Shown: piece by piece, positions 1 to 8,447 of the stretch
Layout: each line of letters starts with the position of its first letter
Numbering within the stretch: the first letter of the stretch is position 1
Position numbers and translations under genes: made by a program
Notes under the pieces: generated by a model
The model's input: only the letters and a program-made list of their open reading frames with translations
What the model was told of the DNA's origin: nothing
Databases searched by the model: none
From: Acidobacteriota bacterium
Lineage (GTDB): Bacteria > Acidobacteriota > Terriglobia > Terriglobales > Acidobacteriaceae
Direction of reading: 5' to 3'
Assembly: GCA_018268915.1 (NCBI GenBank)
Contig: JAFDVQ010000017.1
Span: 186,001 to 250,000 of the forward strand
Length of the DNA stretch: 64,000 nucleotides

Positions 1-20
1 AGAAAAGGACCTCAGCTCTC

Positions 21-557
21 ATGCGCAAACTCATTTTCGTTTTCATCGCCGCAGTCGTGCTCATCGCTCCGAACGAGGGAAAAGCTCAATCAGACTGGAA
101 AGCACGCGTCGGCCAGACCATGCCACTCATGGGCCATCGCAACTGGATCCTCATCGTTGATTCCGCTTATCCCCTTCAGGCATCTCCCGGCGTTGAGACC
201 ATCGAAACCAACGCAGACCAGCTCGACGTTCTGCGCTACGTCCTTGGGTCGATTAACAACTCCATCCACGTGCGGCCCCTCATCTACATGGATAAAGAAT
301 TGCCTTTCGTTGGCGATGACGATGCGCCCGGCTCGTCAAAATATCGCGAGCAGGTACAGAAGATGCTCTCCGAGTACACCATCGAGTCGATGCTGCATGA
401 GCGTGTCATCAACCAGATCGACGAAACGAGCAAGGAGTTTCACGTCCTCGTCCTGAAGACCACGATGACCATCCCATACTCCTCCATCTTCATCCGCCTC
501 GACTGCAAATACTGGTCCGCCGACGCCGAAAAGCGCATGCGCCAGCGTATGCACTGA
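21..557 (+). CDS. Secreted RbsD/FucU-like protein
   Basis: This 178-residue protein begins with a hydrophobic signal peptide (residues 1-23, cleavage near KAQS), so it is probably exported. Residues 38-51 (GHRNWILIVDSAYP) resemble the N-terminal motif of D-ribose pyranase/L-fucose mutarotase. His39 and Asp47 keep the eight-residue spacing of the catalytic His and Asp in RbsD. The C-terminal segment near residue 153 (YSSIFIRLDC) matches the position of the family's closing tyrosine strand. RbsD and FucU are normally cytoplasmic and interconvert sugar anomers, so the exported form is unusual. The family call is by motif only and the substrate is unknown. The gene converges on the amidohydrolase downstream and has no obvious operon partner here. 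Confidence 0.6.
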   Translation: MRKLIFVFIAAVVLIAPNEGKAQSDWKARVGQTMPLMGHRNWILIVDSAYPLQASPGVETIETNADQLDVLRYVLGSINNSIHVRPLIYMDKELPFVGDDDAPGSSKYREQVQKMLSEYTIESMLHERVINQIDETSKEFHVLVLKTTMTIPYSSIFIRLDCKYWSADAEKRMRQRMH

Positions 558-590
558 GCGTGCATCTACAGTTTGCCGGCATGTGCCTGA

Positions 591-1607
591 CTACTTTTTC
601 TCGTGTGTATCCAGCCGCAGAAACCGCGCCGCATTGTTATACAGAATGTCGCGCTTCTCCTCGGGCGTCAGGTAGTCGGCATTCTGAATCAGGCTGATCG
701 AATACGTCATCAGCTTCGGCCATTCCATCTGGTCGGTGCCAAACATCACGCGATCCTCGAAGCCTGCTTCCACAATCCGTTGAATGTACCGATTCACTTC
801 CTTGATCGGATAGCTCCAGATCAACCCCGCCACGTCGACATACACATGCGAGTTCGCCTGCAGCAACGTGAGCATGTTGTCGATCATCGGATAGCCCGCA
901 TGCATCACCTGCACCCGCAGCTTCGGATGCCGCGCCAGCAGTTCTTCCAGCAGCAGGGGATTGCCCATCGATCCGCGGAACTTTGGCGTCGTGATATTCG
1001 CGCGGCCCGATCCGCCAGTCCCCATGTGGATCGCGACAGGAATGTCCAGCTCTTCGGCCAGCGCAAAATACTTGTCCACCGATTCATCGCTTGGCGACAG
1101 ACCCTCATACTGCAGTCCAATCTCACCCATCACCTTGAAGCCGCCCGTCGTAAATTCCTGCCGCAGCTTATCCAGCGAAACACGCGCCCCTGGCGTCATG
1201 CCCTCGCTGAACGACGTGCCGGGAATCACGCGCCCGGGCATCGCGTCCTGCCACTTCTTCACGCCGGCCTCGTCGCCAAACACCACAGCCGTCACATTGA
1301 GCCGCTCCATCTCAGCCTTCACGTCCTTGATGTACTGGCCCTTTTCTGAGGGATAGAGCTTGGGCGTGCAGTTCTCCACGTCCCAGCCAAAAGTTGCCTC
1401 CTTAGTCTTTGGGTCCGAAGCGAGAAACTTCGCCTCGTTAGGGCACATCGGTCCGCCCCCCGGAAACGACTCGTCCATCGCATGCACGTGCACATCGATC
1501 ACCGGTGCTACATCGGCGGTCGTATTCTGGCCCCGACAAAGCGCGCCCGATATCGCGAATGTTCCCGCAAAGAGGAGCCTCGAAACTAACGTCTGGCACA
1601 CCCTCAT
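591..1607 (-). CDS. Secreted amidohydrolase (Amidohydro_2 family)
   Basis: A 338-residue protein with an N-terminal signal peptide (cleavage near GALCRGQ) followed by a TIM-barrel metal-dependent hydrolase. His40-Val-His42 is the beta-strand 1 metal-binding HxH. Further family signatures are the IHMGTGG and VMHAGYP histidines and a late FGTDQ aspartate. The layout matches the Amidohydro_2 family (PF04909), which includes decarboxylases and lactonases; the substrate cannot be read from the sequence. The ATG is preceded by a strong AGGAGGGT ribosome site about five bases away, which supports this start. It is transcribed alone, away from the tRNA-Leu gene. Confidence 0.8.
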   Translation of the reverse strand: MRVCQTLVSRLLFAGTFAISGALCRGQNTTADVAPVIDVHVHAMDESFPGGGPMCPNEAKFLASDPKTKEATFGWDVENCTPKLYPSEKGQYIKDVKAEMERLNVTAVVFGDEAGVKKWQDAMPGRVIPGTSFSEGMTPGARVSLDKLRQEFTTGGFKVMGEIGLQYEGLSPSDESVDKYFALAEELDIPVAIHMGTGGSGRANITTPKFRGSMGNPLLLEELLARHPKLRVQVMHAGYPMIDNMLTLLQANSHVYVDVAGLIWSYPIKEVNRYIQRIVEAGFEDRVMFGTDQMEWPKLMTYSISLIQNADYLTPEEKRDILYNNAARFLRLDTHEKK

Positions 1608-1762
1608 TCCACCCTCCTGTCACCCTCTAGGTTCGAAACGAGAAAAGCTGTAACCTGATGGTCGGCACCATCTTAATCGCCCAGGCACGGAACAGAAGCT
1701 GCACCCGGCAAATCCCCGTGACCCCAAGCCATCCCGCCGTGATCTCAGAGCCTTTCCTTTGC

Positions 1763-1768
1763 TATACT
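1763..1768 (+). promoter_or_regulatory. Possible -10 element of tRNA-Leu/secG promoter
   Basis: TATACT lies 18 bases upstream of the mature tRNA 5' end, a distance that fits a sigma-70 -10 box starting a short 5' leader. No convincing -35 hexamer is seen around 1740, so the call rests on the -10 element and its position. Confidence 0.4.
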
Positions 1769-1786
1769 TAATAGGTTCACCGACAA

Positions 1787-1872
1787 GCGGAGGTGGCGAA
1801 ATTGGCAGACGCACTAGCTTGAGGTGCTAGCGCCCACAAGGCATAGGGGTTCAAGTCCCCTCCTCCGCACCA
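1787..1872 (+). tRNA. tRNA-Leu (anticodon GAG)
   Basis: The acceptor stem GCGGAGG (1787-1793) pairs perfectly with CCTCCGC (1862-1868), followed by discriminator A and an encoded CCA (1870-1872). The anticodon stem CTAGC/GCTAG encloses the loop TTGAGGT, giving anticodon GAG, which reads the leucine codon CUC. The long variable arm typical of class II tRNAs lies between the anticodon arm and the T arm. The T stem AGGGG/CCCCT closes the loop TTCAAGT. All parts are intact. secG begins 29 bases downstream, so the two may be cotranscribed. Confidence 0.97.
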
Positions 1873-1901
1873 CTTACCGCTCAGAAAGCAGCTTGAACCA
1901 A

Positions 1902-2204
1902 ATGCAGATTCTTTTCTACTTCGTTATGTTCCTCCACGTTGTGGTGTGTATCTTCCTCATCGGCGTGGTTCTCGTCCAGCAGGGACGTTCCGCCGATCTC
2001 GCCGGAGCCTTCGGCGGCCAGGGCTCGCAAACCGCCTTCGGCCCTCGCGCTGCGGCAAACGTGCTCACGCGCCTCACCACTTGGGCAGCTGTCATCTTCA
2101 TGGTCACCTCGCTCACGCTGACCGTGCTCTACGCTCGTGGTAACCAGTCGCGCTCCGTGCTGGGCGATCAGCCCACGCACCAGACCACGCCGGCGAAGAA
2201 GTAA
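1902..2204 (+). CDS. secG: Preprotein translocase subunit SecG
   Basis: A 100-residue inner-membrane protein with two hydrophobic segments (about residues 2-22 and 56-76) flanking a conserved cytoplasmic loop containing VLVQQGRSADLAGAFGG. This is the classic SecG topology and signature. SecG associates with SecYE and assists preprotein translocation. The reading frame stays open further upstream, but the ATG at 1902 gives the standard SecG N-terminus; longer versions would run into the tRNA gene. The hydrophilic C-terminal tail is short. A rho-independent terminator follows directly. Confidence 0.95.
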   Translation: MQILFYFVMFLHVVVCIFLIGVVLVQQGRSADLAGAFGGQGSQTAFGPRAAANVLTRLTTWAAVIFMVTSLTLTVLYARGNQSRSVLGDQPTHQTTPAKK

Positions 2205-2228
2205 GCACAAGTTCTGCGAGTTGTTATC

Positions 2229-2261
2229 AACGGCAGGCATCATGCCTGCCGTTTCTGTTTT
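2229..2261 (+). terminator. Rho-independent terminator after secG
   Basis: A perfect inverted repeat (AACGGCAGGCA with TGCCTGCCGTT, tiny loop) is followed by a T-rich stretch (TTTCTGTTTT). It lies about 25 bases after the secG stop and should end the tRNA-Leu/secG transcript. Confidence 0.85.
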
Positions 2262-2360
2262 GGTGACCACTAGTCACCGCAGTTGCACTCTGCCCCCGCT
2301 GCTTTGCAAGAAGCTGGAATAAGCTAGGAGCGAAGGCCCCTCCTTCAAAGAGCTCCGTCG

Positions 2361-2846
2361 ATGAACCAATTGAGACTTGCGCTCGGTGGCATCCTGCTCA
2401 CGCTGGGGACCGTTGCGTTCTTTTGCCAGGGACCAATTGCCACCATTTTCATTGGCATTGCGTGGGCGATCAGACTGCGTGGTCGGCCAGATCATTCTGA
2501 CATCACGTCCCTCAGCCCCGAGTCAAGCGAAGAATCGACAGAACAGCAAGATGAGCCCTCCGCACTTCGGGAAGGGGCCTACTTCGTTGGCCTCGTCGTG
2601 GCGTCACTCGCGGTGCTCCTTGACTGGATCTGCCTCATTCAGTTCGTTACGAAAGACGGCTCAACCAGCGCCAAGACTCTGGAGCAGATGAGCAATGCAA
2701 TTCCAATCGTTGCCGGAATCGCTTTCGTGATCGCGTTGACGGGGCGTGGGGCAGGCAGGATTTACACTGCGCTTACGTCTTCATTGATAGCTATTGGTTC
2801 AATCGGTCTGATCGTCTTGGAGGGCTGCCAACACATCTCCTACTAG
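2361..2846 (+). CDS. Hypothetical membrane protein, four transmembrane segments
   Basis: A 161-residue protein with four predicted hydrophobic helices (about residues 6-36, 72-95, 112-126 and 134-154) separated by a charged, Glu/Ser-rich loop at residues 45-68. I do not recognise the family and see no catalytic motif. It sits between the secG terminator and an MBL-fold hydrolase on the same strand, 21 bases upstream of the latter, so the two could be cotranscribed. The coding call rests on the uninterrupted frame and the coherent membrane topology. Confidence 0.6.
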   Translation: MNQLRLALGGILLTLGTVAFFCQGPIATIFIGIAWAIRLRGRPDHSDITSLSPESSEESTEQQDEPSALREGAYFVGLVVASLAVLLDWICLIQFVTKDGSTSAKTLEQMSNAIPIVAGIAFVIALTGRGAGRIYTALTSSLIAIGSIGLIVLEGCQHISY

Positions 2847-2867
2847 AAAACAAATTAAGATTTCCCT

Positions 2868-3494
2868 ATGATCCTCGAGACCTTCCCCGTCGGCCCCCTG
2901 CAATGCAACTGCACCATCCTTGGCGATGAGGAGACGCGCGAGGCCATCATCGTCGATCCCGGCGATGAGATCACCCGCATCCAGCGCCGCCTTACCGAAC
3001 TCGGGCTGAAACTCAAGCAGATCCTCATTACCCACGCCCACATCGACCACGTCGGCGGCGCTCTCAAGCTCAAGTCCCTCACCGGCGCACCAATCTACCT
3101 CAATGAAGGCGACCTGCCCTTGCTTCAAATGATGTCGACGCAGGCAGCTTGGCTTCGCATCGAAACGCCCGAGACAGCGCCTCCCGACGAAGCTCTCACC
3201 GACGGCCGCCAGGTCGGCCTTCAAAACTATCCAGCCCAGGTCATTCACACTCCCGGCCACACCCAGGGCTCCATCTGCCTTCACTTCGCGCCGATGAAGA
3301 TGGTCCTCGCTGGCGACACACTCTTCGCCGGAAGCATCGGTCGCACCGATCTCCCCGGCGGAAACTTCGACCAGATCATCGACTCCATTCAATCCCGTCT
3401 TCTGATTCTTCCAGACGAAACACAGATCATCCCCGGACATGGCCCCGCCACCACAATCGGCGCAGAACGCAAATCAAACCCGTTCTTGAAATAG
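2868..3494 (+). CDS. MBL-fold metallo-hydrolase (glyoxalase II-like)
   Basis: A 208-residue metallo-beta-lactamase-fold hydrolase. The zinc motif THAHIDHVGG is at residues 55-64 (His56, His58, Asp60, His61). Later metal ligands appear in HTPGHTQGS, AGDTLF and IPGHGP. Length and motif spacing match the YcbL/glyoxalase II-like subgroup, which hydrolyses thioesters such as S-lactoylglutathione or persulfides. The true substrate is unknown. It probably acts in the cytoplasm, since no signal peptide is present. It converges on the aminotransferase gene downstream, with an AT-rich gap between them. Confidence 0.85.
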   Translation: MILETFPVGPLQCNCTILGDEETREAIIVDPGDEITRIQRRLTELGLKLKQILITHAHIDHVGGALKLKSLTGAPIYLNEGDLPLLQMMSTQAAWLRIETPETAPPDEALTDGRQVGLQNYPAQVIHTPGHTQGSICLHFAPMKMVLAGDTLFAGSIGRTDLPGGNFDQIIDSIQSRLLILPDETQIIPGHGPATTIGAERKSNPFLK

Positions 3495-3572
3495 GATTTT
3501 CAAAATTATTGCGGCAGTTCGCCGAGAACTTAAAAGATTTAGGATCAAATATATAAATGTTTAAACTTAAGA

Positions 3573-4769
3573 TTATGGTTCAATGCTTACTAGACAATTG
3601 TTATCAGGTTGATGCGTTCTGAAATAGTCAACAATCGCTTTAACTCCTGTTCTGAATTGCTCAACAGGCCCCAGCAAGCTCACAACCAGCCAGCCCTTCT
3701 CCTCCATGCCGAAAAAGTATCCCGGATGAACCCATACACCTCGCTCCAGCAGCTCCAGGGCAGTAGTCTCATCGGGCTGCAGCGCCGGAATCCGCAGCAC
3801 CGCATACCACCCGCCCTCGACTTCGAGCCGCCGCACAATGCTGAGATCAGCAAGCTGCCGATCCAACTCGGCAAGGTTCGCCTCCACCCGCTCTTTGATC
3901 TGCTTTTGAATCTTTCCGCGCCCCTCCAGCCACGCAGACATTGCTCCCTGAACCGGAGCATTCATCGAGAGAAAGGTGTCGGCAATCACCTCCAGCCGAG
4001 CCATCGCATCCGCCGCGTGAGACCCCGAGGCAACAATCCATGCCGCCTTCATTTGGGGCAGCCCCGCGATCTTGCTCAGCCCGCTCACCGCGTACACATC
4101 CACGCCCTCCAGACCTGCGGCGAAACTGGTCGCCCGCTCCGCGCCGAACGCGTAATCCAGAAACACCTCATCAACAATCAGAGCAATCTCCCGTTCGCGA
4201 CAGAGCTTCGCCAGTTCCTCGGCCTCCCATCGCTTCGTGAAGTGTCCGGTTGGATTGTTGGGATGCACCAGCACAATGGCTCGCGTCTCGTCCGAAATCG
4301 CCCGCCCGAAGCTTTCCGGATCGATCTGCCAGCCATGGTCGTATACCAGTGGCGCGCCCTTGATACGCACATCATCGAGAACCGCAAGGAAATCAAACAG
4401 CGGATACCCCGGCTGAGGCACAAGAATTTCGCCTCCCGGATCGCAGAGCAGCTTGAAGAGAAAGCTGTATGCCTCGCTGGTGCTTGTCGTAAGCACCACG
4501 CGGTCCGGACTCACTGCGAAGCCGTGATCCGCATAGTAGGCGCACACAGCTTCACGCGATCGCAGCAGCCCGAGCGGCTGGGGATCATAATCGAGCGCGC
4601 TCTGATTCGTCAGCGGCTCCAGCAACTGCGCATCGTAGGCGAATCCGCACCGCGTCGGATTGGAAGCCGTCAAGTCCGCAACCGGCAGCCGCGCGCGCAC
4701 ACGCTCCCGATGCGCCTTCGCCAACGCACTCTCTTCCGTATTCCAATCAGTCCGCCTCGAAAACTTCAT
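3573..4769 (-). CDS. Class I/II PLP-dependent aminotransferase
   Basis: A 398-residue fold-type I pyridoxal-phosphate enzyme. It shows the substrate-binding ASNPTRCG segment near residue 35, the LVHPNNPTGHF motif, the cofactor-binding IVDEVFLDYAF segment, and SGLSKIAGLPQMKAAW with the presumed Schiff-base lysine. This matches aminotransferase class I/II enzymes acting on amino or keto acids; substrate specificity is not determinable. The C-terminus ends in AT-rich DNA. The promoter side faces a heptanucleotide repeat array, and the HAD hydrolase beyond it is divergent. Confidence 0.85.
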   Translation of the reverse strand: MKFSRRTDWNTEESALAKAHRERVRARLPVADLTASNPTRCGFAYDAQLLEPLTNQSALDYDPQPLGLLRSREAVCAYYADHGFAVSPDRVVLTTSTSEAYSFLFKLLCDPGGEILVPQPGYPLFDFLAVLDDVRIKGAPLVYDHGWQIDPESFGRAISDETRAIVLVHPNNPTGHFTKRWEAEELAKLCREREIALIVDEVFLDYAFGAERATSFAAGLEGVDVYAVSGLSKIAGLPQMKAAWIVASGSHAADAMARLEVIADTFLSMNAPVQGAMSAWLEGRGKIQKQIKERVEANLAELDRQLADLSIVRRLEVEGGWYAVLRIPALQPDETTALELLERGVWVHPGYFFGMEEKGWLVVSLLGPVEQFRTGVKAIVDYFRTHQPDNNCLVSIEP

Positions 4770-4801
4770 TGCTCACCCGACTCCCAGTCTTACTCGTTAC
4801 T

Positions 4802-4878
4802 CCCTAGTCCCGAATCCCTAGTCCCTGATCCCTGATCCCTAGTCCCTAGCTCCTGATCCCTAGTCCCTGTTCCCTACA
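4802..4878. repeat. Heptanucleotide tandem repeat (CCCTAGT-type)
   Basis: Eleven consecutive 7-base units fit the pattern CCCTAGT, CCCTGAT or close variants (CCCGAAT, CCCTAGC, TCCTGAT, CCCTGTT). The array occupies the divergent intergenic region between the aminotransferase and the HAD hydrolase. It ends about 35 bases before the ribosome site of the latter. A shorter array of the same type on the opposite strand lies at 39297-39324. Confidence 0.85.
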
Positions 4879-4924
4879 ATAGAAGCTGGCGCCCGCCACA
4901 ACGCGCCACTTCAAGGAGGAGCTT

Positions 4925-5557
4925 TTGAGTCTGCGCGCGGTCGTCTTCGATTATGGAATGGTTCTCACAGGTCAGCCCAGTGCCGAAGCGCACGACGCAA
5001 TGCTACGCATCACCGGCCTCCCGCGCGATGAGTTCGAAGCGGTCTACTGGGCCGACCGTCACGCTTACGACGAAGGCAAGCTAACGGGGCTCCAGTTCTG
5101 GCAGAACATCGTTCGCGACGCAAAGCTAGACCTCGACGCCGCCAAGGTTGACGAACTCAACCTATGGGACGCGCGCATGTGGACCACACAAAACCCTGCA
5201 ATGCTCGCCTGGCAAAAGCAGCTGAAGGCGCACGGTCTGCGCACCGCCATCCTCTCCAACATGGGCGATACAGTGCTGTCCAGCATCGAGCGCGAATTCG
5301 ACTGGCTCCCGCAATTCGACGTGCTGATCTGGAGTTTTCAGCACAACATGGCCAAGCCCGATCCAGCGATCTACAAGCTCACTCTGGAACGCCTCGGAAC
5401 CCGCCCTGAAGAGACAGTTTTCATCGACGACAAGCAGCCCAACATTGATGCCGCCCGTGCCCTGGGAATCGTTGGCATTCTCTTCACCAACATCGAACGC
5501 CTTCGCGAACAGATCATCGAGCAGGGACTCGACAAGGAACTTCCGCTGCCGGAGTAA
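4925..5557 (+). CDS. HAD-family hydrolase (TTG start)
   Basis: A 210-residue haloacid dehalogenase-superfamily phosphatase. The first motif is degenerate: VVFDYGMVLTG carries the nucleophile Asp, but the usual DxD second Asp is replaced. Motif II is ILSNMG, and the K and DD motifs appear as KPDPAIY and VFIDDKQPN. The cap region between motifs I and II is of the small alpha-helical type. The start is TTG at 4925, chosen because a strong AAGGAGGA ribosome site (4913-4920) lies four bases upstream. The second Asp normally acts as acid/base, so activity may differ from standard phosphatases. The substrate is unknown. Confidence 0.8.
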   Translation: MSLRAVVFDYGMVLTGQPSAEAHDAMLRITGLPRDEFEAVYWADRHAYDEGKLTGLQFWQNIVRDAKLDLDAAKVDELNLWDARMWTTQNPAMLAWQKQLKAHGLRTAILSNMGDTVLSSIEREFDWLPQFDVLIWSFQHNMAKPDPAIYKLTLERLGTRPEETVFIDDKQPNIDAARALGIVGILFTNIERLREQIIEQGLDKELPLPE

Positions 5558-5575
5558 CAACGGGGGCACTCGCCG

Positions 5576-6844
5576 TCAAATGCTCGACGACACCGCAACT
5601 ACCTCTGTAGCCGCAGCGCCCTGCATTCCTTTCCGAGCCACGGATGCAACAACGAGGAAGAGTGCAGCGTAAGCCGGCACCGATAGCTGTAAGTGAACCA
5701 TCTTCAGCATCGGTCCGAACAACGGCAGACAGAATGCGACGTAGGTCAGAACGCGCGCCGCGTCGCGCTTGTCGGACTCCGGCGCCAGCAGAATGCGATC
5801 GCCAATGACCAGAAAAGCCGGCATCAGCATCACCAGGTCGTAGTCCGTCAGGTGCGGATCAACCAGCGCGCTGCCCAGTAGAAAAATCGCGTATCTAAGC
5901 TCAACTGGCGTCTCGCTTCTCCAGCACCACACCGTAATCGCGATCACCGTCAGAGCCGTCACCGCGTAGAGCAGGGAAGATACAGCATGCCACGGCAGCA
6001 GCAGGCTCCAGAATGCGCGCAAGCTGTGCATCCGTTCGATATGCGGCTCCAGCGCGCTGGCATTCTGATTCATGTGCACCAGTTGTTCGAAGTAGGCGTC
6101 GATCGCAGGCTTTCCGTAGTACGCCGCGCCGGCAGCGAGCTGGCCGACCCCGGTGATCAGCGCGCCAAGAATCACGCGCCACTCCAGCGTCAAAACAAAA
6201 ACCACAGCCGCCATCACGCCGAACTGCGGCTTGTACATCAGCAGCCCTATAGCAAGCCCCGCCGCCAAAGGCGTCCGCGCGCGAAAGCAGAAGAACGCCG
6301 CGGTGAACGCAATCAACGCCAGGATGGAATTCTGGCCGCTCGCAATCAGATAGAAAAATCCCGGAAACGCTGCAGCAAGTATGAAGATCGTGCTGCGACA
6401 ATCCTTGAGTCGAGGGCAGGCCTTCAACAGCAGTCCGCAGCATAGGAAGTACACGAGGGCGCTCGTTATCATCCACGTGGCGGCTGCAACCCCGTAGGGC
6501 AATCCTGCGAGAGGCCTGAAAATCAGCGAATACTGCGGCCCGTACACCGGCAGATACGCCTCGCCTGGATCCTGATGAATCAGGCGTACGCCGAGCGCCG
6601 CCTGCCGCCCCGCATCGTAGAGCATCGATCCATCATGGATTCGAGCAATATTTCCAAGCACGTACACGTGCAGAAAGTCTGCGCCCTTCAGTTGTCCTTC
6701 GCGGTCCTTCAGTCCTGGAGTCGAAATGTTAAAGGCATACGCCCCCCACACCACAAGCCCGAGCAGAATGGCGTGCCCTCGCACTCGCTTTTGAGTGAGG
6801 TCCGCCGCGAATCCACGCAGGTTCTGGATAAGAGCCTTCTGCAT
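5576..6844 (-). CDS. Multipass membrane glycosyltransferase-like protein (GT87/DUF2029)
   Basis: A 422-residue polytopic membrane protein with about ten hydrophobic helices. An early loop carries an acidic residue and the segment LKGADFLHVYVLG. Total length and topology resemble DUF2029/GT87 polyprenol-phosphate-mannose-dependent mannosyltransferases, GT-C fold enzymes acting on the outer face of the membrane. I chose the ATG at 6844, preceded by TGAGG, over an in-frame start 14 codons upstream. It converges with the HAD hydrolase. The family call is from topology and general resemblance, so moderate. Confidence 0.6.
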   Translation of the reverse strand: MQKALIQNLRGFAADLTQKRVRGHAILLGLVVWGAYAFNISTPGLKDREGQLKGADFLHVYVLGNIARIHDGSMLYDAGRQAALGVRLIHQDPGEAYLPVYGPQYSLIFRPLAGLPYGVAAATWMITSALVYFLCCGLLLKACPRLKDCRSTIFILAAAFPGFFYLIASGQNSILALIAFTAAFFCFRARTPLAAGLAIGLLMYKPQFGVMAAVVFVLTLEWRVILGALITGVGQLAAGAAYYGKPAIDAYFEQLVHMNQNASALEPHIERMHSLRAFWSLLLPWHAVSSLLYAVTALTVIAITVWCWRSETPVELRYAIFLLGSALVDPHLTDYDLVMLMPAFLVIGDRILLAPESDKRDAARVLTYVAFCLPLFGPMLKMVHLQLSVPAYAALFLVVASVARKGMQGAAATEVVAVSSSI

Positions 6845-6976
6845 AGCCAACCTCAGTGTAGTCGGGCATCGAGTATCGGCACGCATTACAAAGGTTTTTC
6901 GTGTTCGCTGATGGCGCCATTGCCCCTCGGCCGATTAACCAGCAATCATTTCCGGCGCACCATTCATACCTGGCCT

Positions 6977-7555
6977 TCAATCATCTCCCGCTCTCGATGC
7001 GAGAACGGGCTCTTCACCGCGTTCGGAGCCGGGGGCTTTCAGTTCGCGCGTAGAGTGCACAAGCAGTACGAGTATCAAAGTCCATGGCAATGCAATCGGC
7101 ATCATGAATCGGAATATCTGTCCCAGCGGCCAGAACTGCGGCTCATCCCAGTACGTGCGAAACACCATCACCGTCGTGTTCGCCAGCGAAATAGTGAGCA
7201 CCGCGCAGCAGGCCAGAGCTCCAATATCAGCGCGTGCCGTCGCTTTTTTTAGTCCCAGAAACACCCATTCCGCAAAACCCACGACCACCGCAAACATCCA
7301 AAGCCTCGGCGGCCAGTCATCTGTCACGAACGAAAGCCCGACCGGCACAGCAGCGGTAACAGCAACGAACATCCAACCATGCATGTGCGCTAGCAGGTCT
7401 GTGAGGCCGTCGATCGCCAGCAGGAGAGCGGCTGCTAGAGTAAGCGCACCCCAGATGCTCGTCTCCGGAGGATTGATGCTTCGCAGCATTCCCGCGACAG
7501 ACTCGACTGCCGCGAGCACGCCAACCGTCAACTTGTACACGCCCCAGAAATTCAA
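6977..7555 (-). CDS. Hypothetical membrane protein (TTG start)
   Basis: A 192-residue protein with about five hydrophobic helices (roughly residues 5-20, 35-50, 58-78, 85-105 and 150-166) and a charged C-terminal tail. I do not recognise it. The start is TTG at 7555, with a GGAGGGG ribosome site about four bases upstream. The gene is transcribed away from rdgB and lies upstream of the GT87-like membrane protein on the same strand, with a 132-base gap. Confidence 0.55.
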   Translation of the reverse strand: MNFWGVYKLTVGVLAAVESVAGMLRSINPPETSIWGALTLAAALLLAIDGLTDLLAHMHGWMFVAVTAAVPVGLSFVTDDWPPRLWMFAVVVGFAEWVFLGLKKATARADIGALACCAVLTISLANTTVMVFRTYWDEPQFWPLGQIFRFMMPIALPWTLILVLLVHSTRELKAPGSERGEEPVLASRAGDD

Positions 7556-7690
7556 AAGCCCCTCCGGCCCTGCTTCCGTCGGGTTAGTTACAAAACGTCA
7601 CCGCGCCTGCAGCCATCGTAATTTTCTGAGACGAGCAAAAGCGAGAACTTGTTCGCTCCTCGCATACAATCTCCACGTTAGACTCGTTGC

Positions 7691-8314
7691 ATGCCTGTTT
7701 GCCTTTATGTTGCTACCAGCAGCCAGGGAAAGCTGCGCGATTTCCGCACAGCCGCCGAGGCTCACTCAATTTGTATCGAGCCTATTCCTGGACTTGCCGA
7801 CATCCAGGCCCCCGAAGAGGACGGCGACACATTCGCCGCGAACGCCACCATCAAGGCCGTCTACTACTCCCAGTTCGCACCCGGCGAGCTCGTTCTCGCC
7901 GACGACTCGGGCCTCGAGGTCGATGCCCTTGACGGCGCACCCGGGGTCCGTTCCGCTCGCTTTGCAGCCGATGCCGGCCTCGTCGACTCGCCCGACGCCA
8001 ACGACAACACCGATGTCTGGAACAACATGGTCCTGCTCCAGCGGCTCGGTGACAAGCCGGCGGAGCAGCGTCGTGCCCGCTACCACTGCGTCCTCGTTGC
8101 CGCCCGAGATGGCCGAGTCCAGCACACATCCGACGGCTCCGTGGAAGGTGTCATCCTCAACGCCCCCCGCGGTACCGGCGGATTCGGATACGATCCTCTC
8201 TTCTACCTCCCAGAACTGGAGAAAACCATGGCCGAAATCGATCTGGAAACAAAGCTCGGCCTCAGTCATCGGGGAAGAGCTCTGGCAGCGATGTTGACGC
8301 AGCTACACCGATAA
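7691..8314 (+). CDS. rdgB: XTP/dITP diphosphatase (RdgB/HAM1 family)
   Basis: A 207-residue non-canonical purine nucleoside triphosphatase. It shows the family start (YVATSSQGKLRDF), the DTFAANATIKA segment, the active-site stretch VLADDSGLEVDALDGAPGV, and the C-terminal GFGYDPLFY and LSHRGRAL motifs. The enzyme hydrolyses dITP, XTP and ITP to monophosphates and keeps deaminated purines out of DNA and RNA. Length is typical. It lies upstream of the succinate dehydrogenase operon on the same strand, but a good promoter begins 12 bases after its stop. Confidence 0.93.
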   Translation: MPVCLYVATSSQGKLRDFRTAAEAHSICIEPIPGLADIQAPEEDGDTFAANATIKAVYYSQFAPGELVLADDSGLEVDALDGAPGVRSARFAADAGLVDSPDANDNTDVWNNMVLLQRLGDKPAEQRRARYHCVLVAARDGRVQHTSDGSVEGVILNAPRGTGGFGYDPLFYLPELEKTMAEIDLETKLGLSHRGRALAAMLTQLHR

Positions 8315-8325
8315 CCTCGCCTCGC

Positions 8326-8355
8326 TTGACGACCCCTATCTGCGTTACGAATAAT
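8326..8355 (+). promoter_or_regulatory. Candidate sigma-70 promoter of the sdh operon
   Basis: TTGACG (8326-8331) and AATAAT (8350-8355) are separated by 18 bases. Both hexamers are one mismatch from consensus. Transcription would start near 8362, giving an 85-base leader to sdhC. The prediction is by pattern alone. Confidence 0.5.
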
Positions 8356-8447
8356 GCACTTGGATTTGCACGAGATACGACGTCCCTCAATCTGATACAC
8401 CCACCGCTCCGGACTCTGCAACCGAAGCACTTAGGAGCCACATCTCC

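Noticed and set aside
2799..3440. A 213-codon minus-strand open frame
   Set aside because: It is antisense to the MBL-fold hydrolase with an intact zinc motif.
4802..4878. A CRISPR-like array
   Set aside because: Units are only 7 bases with no spacers, and there is no cas gene in the window.
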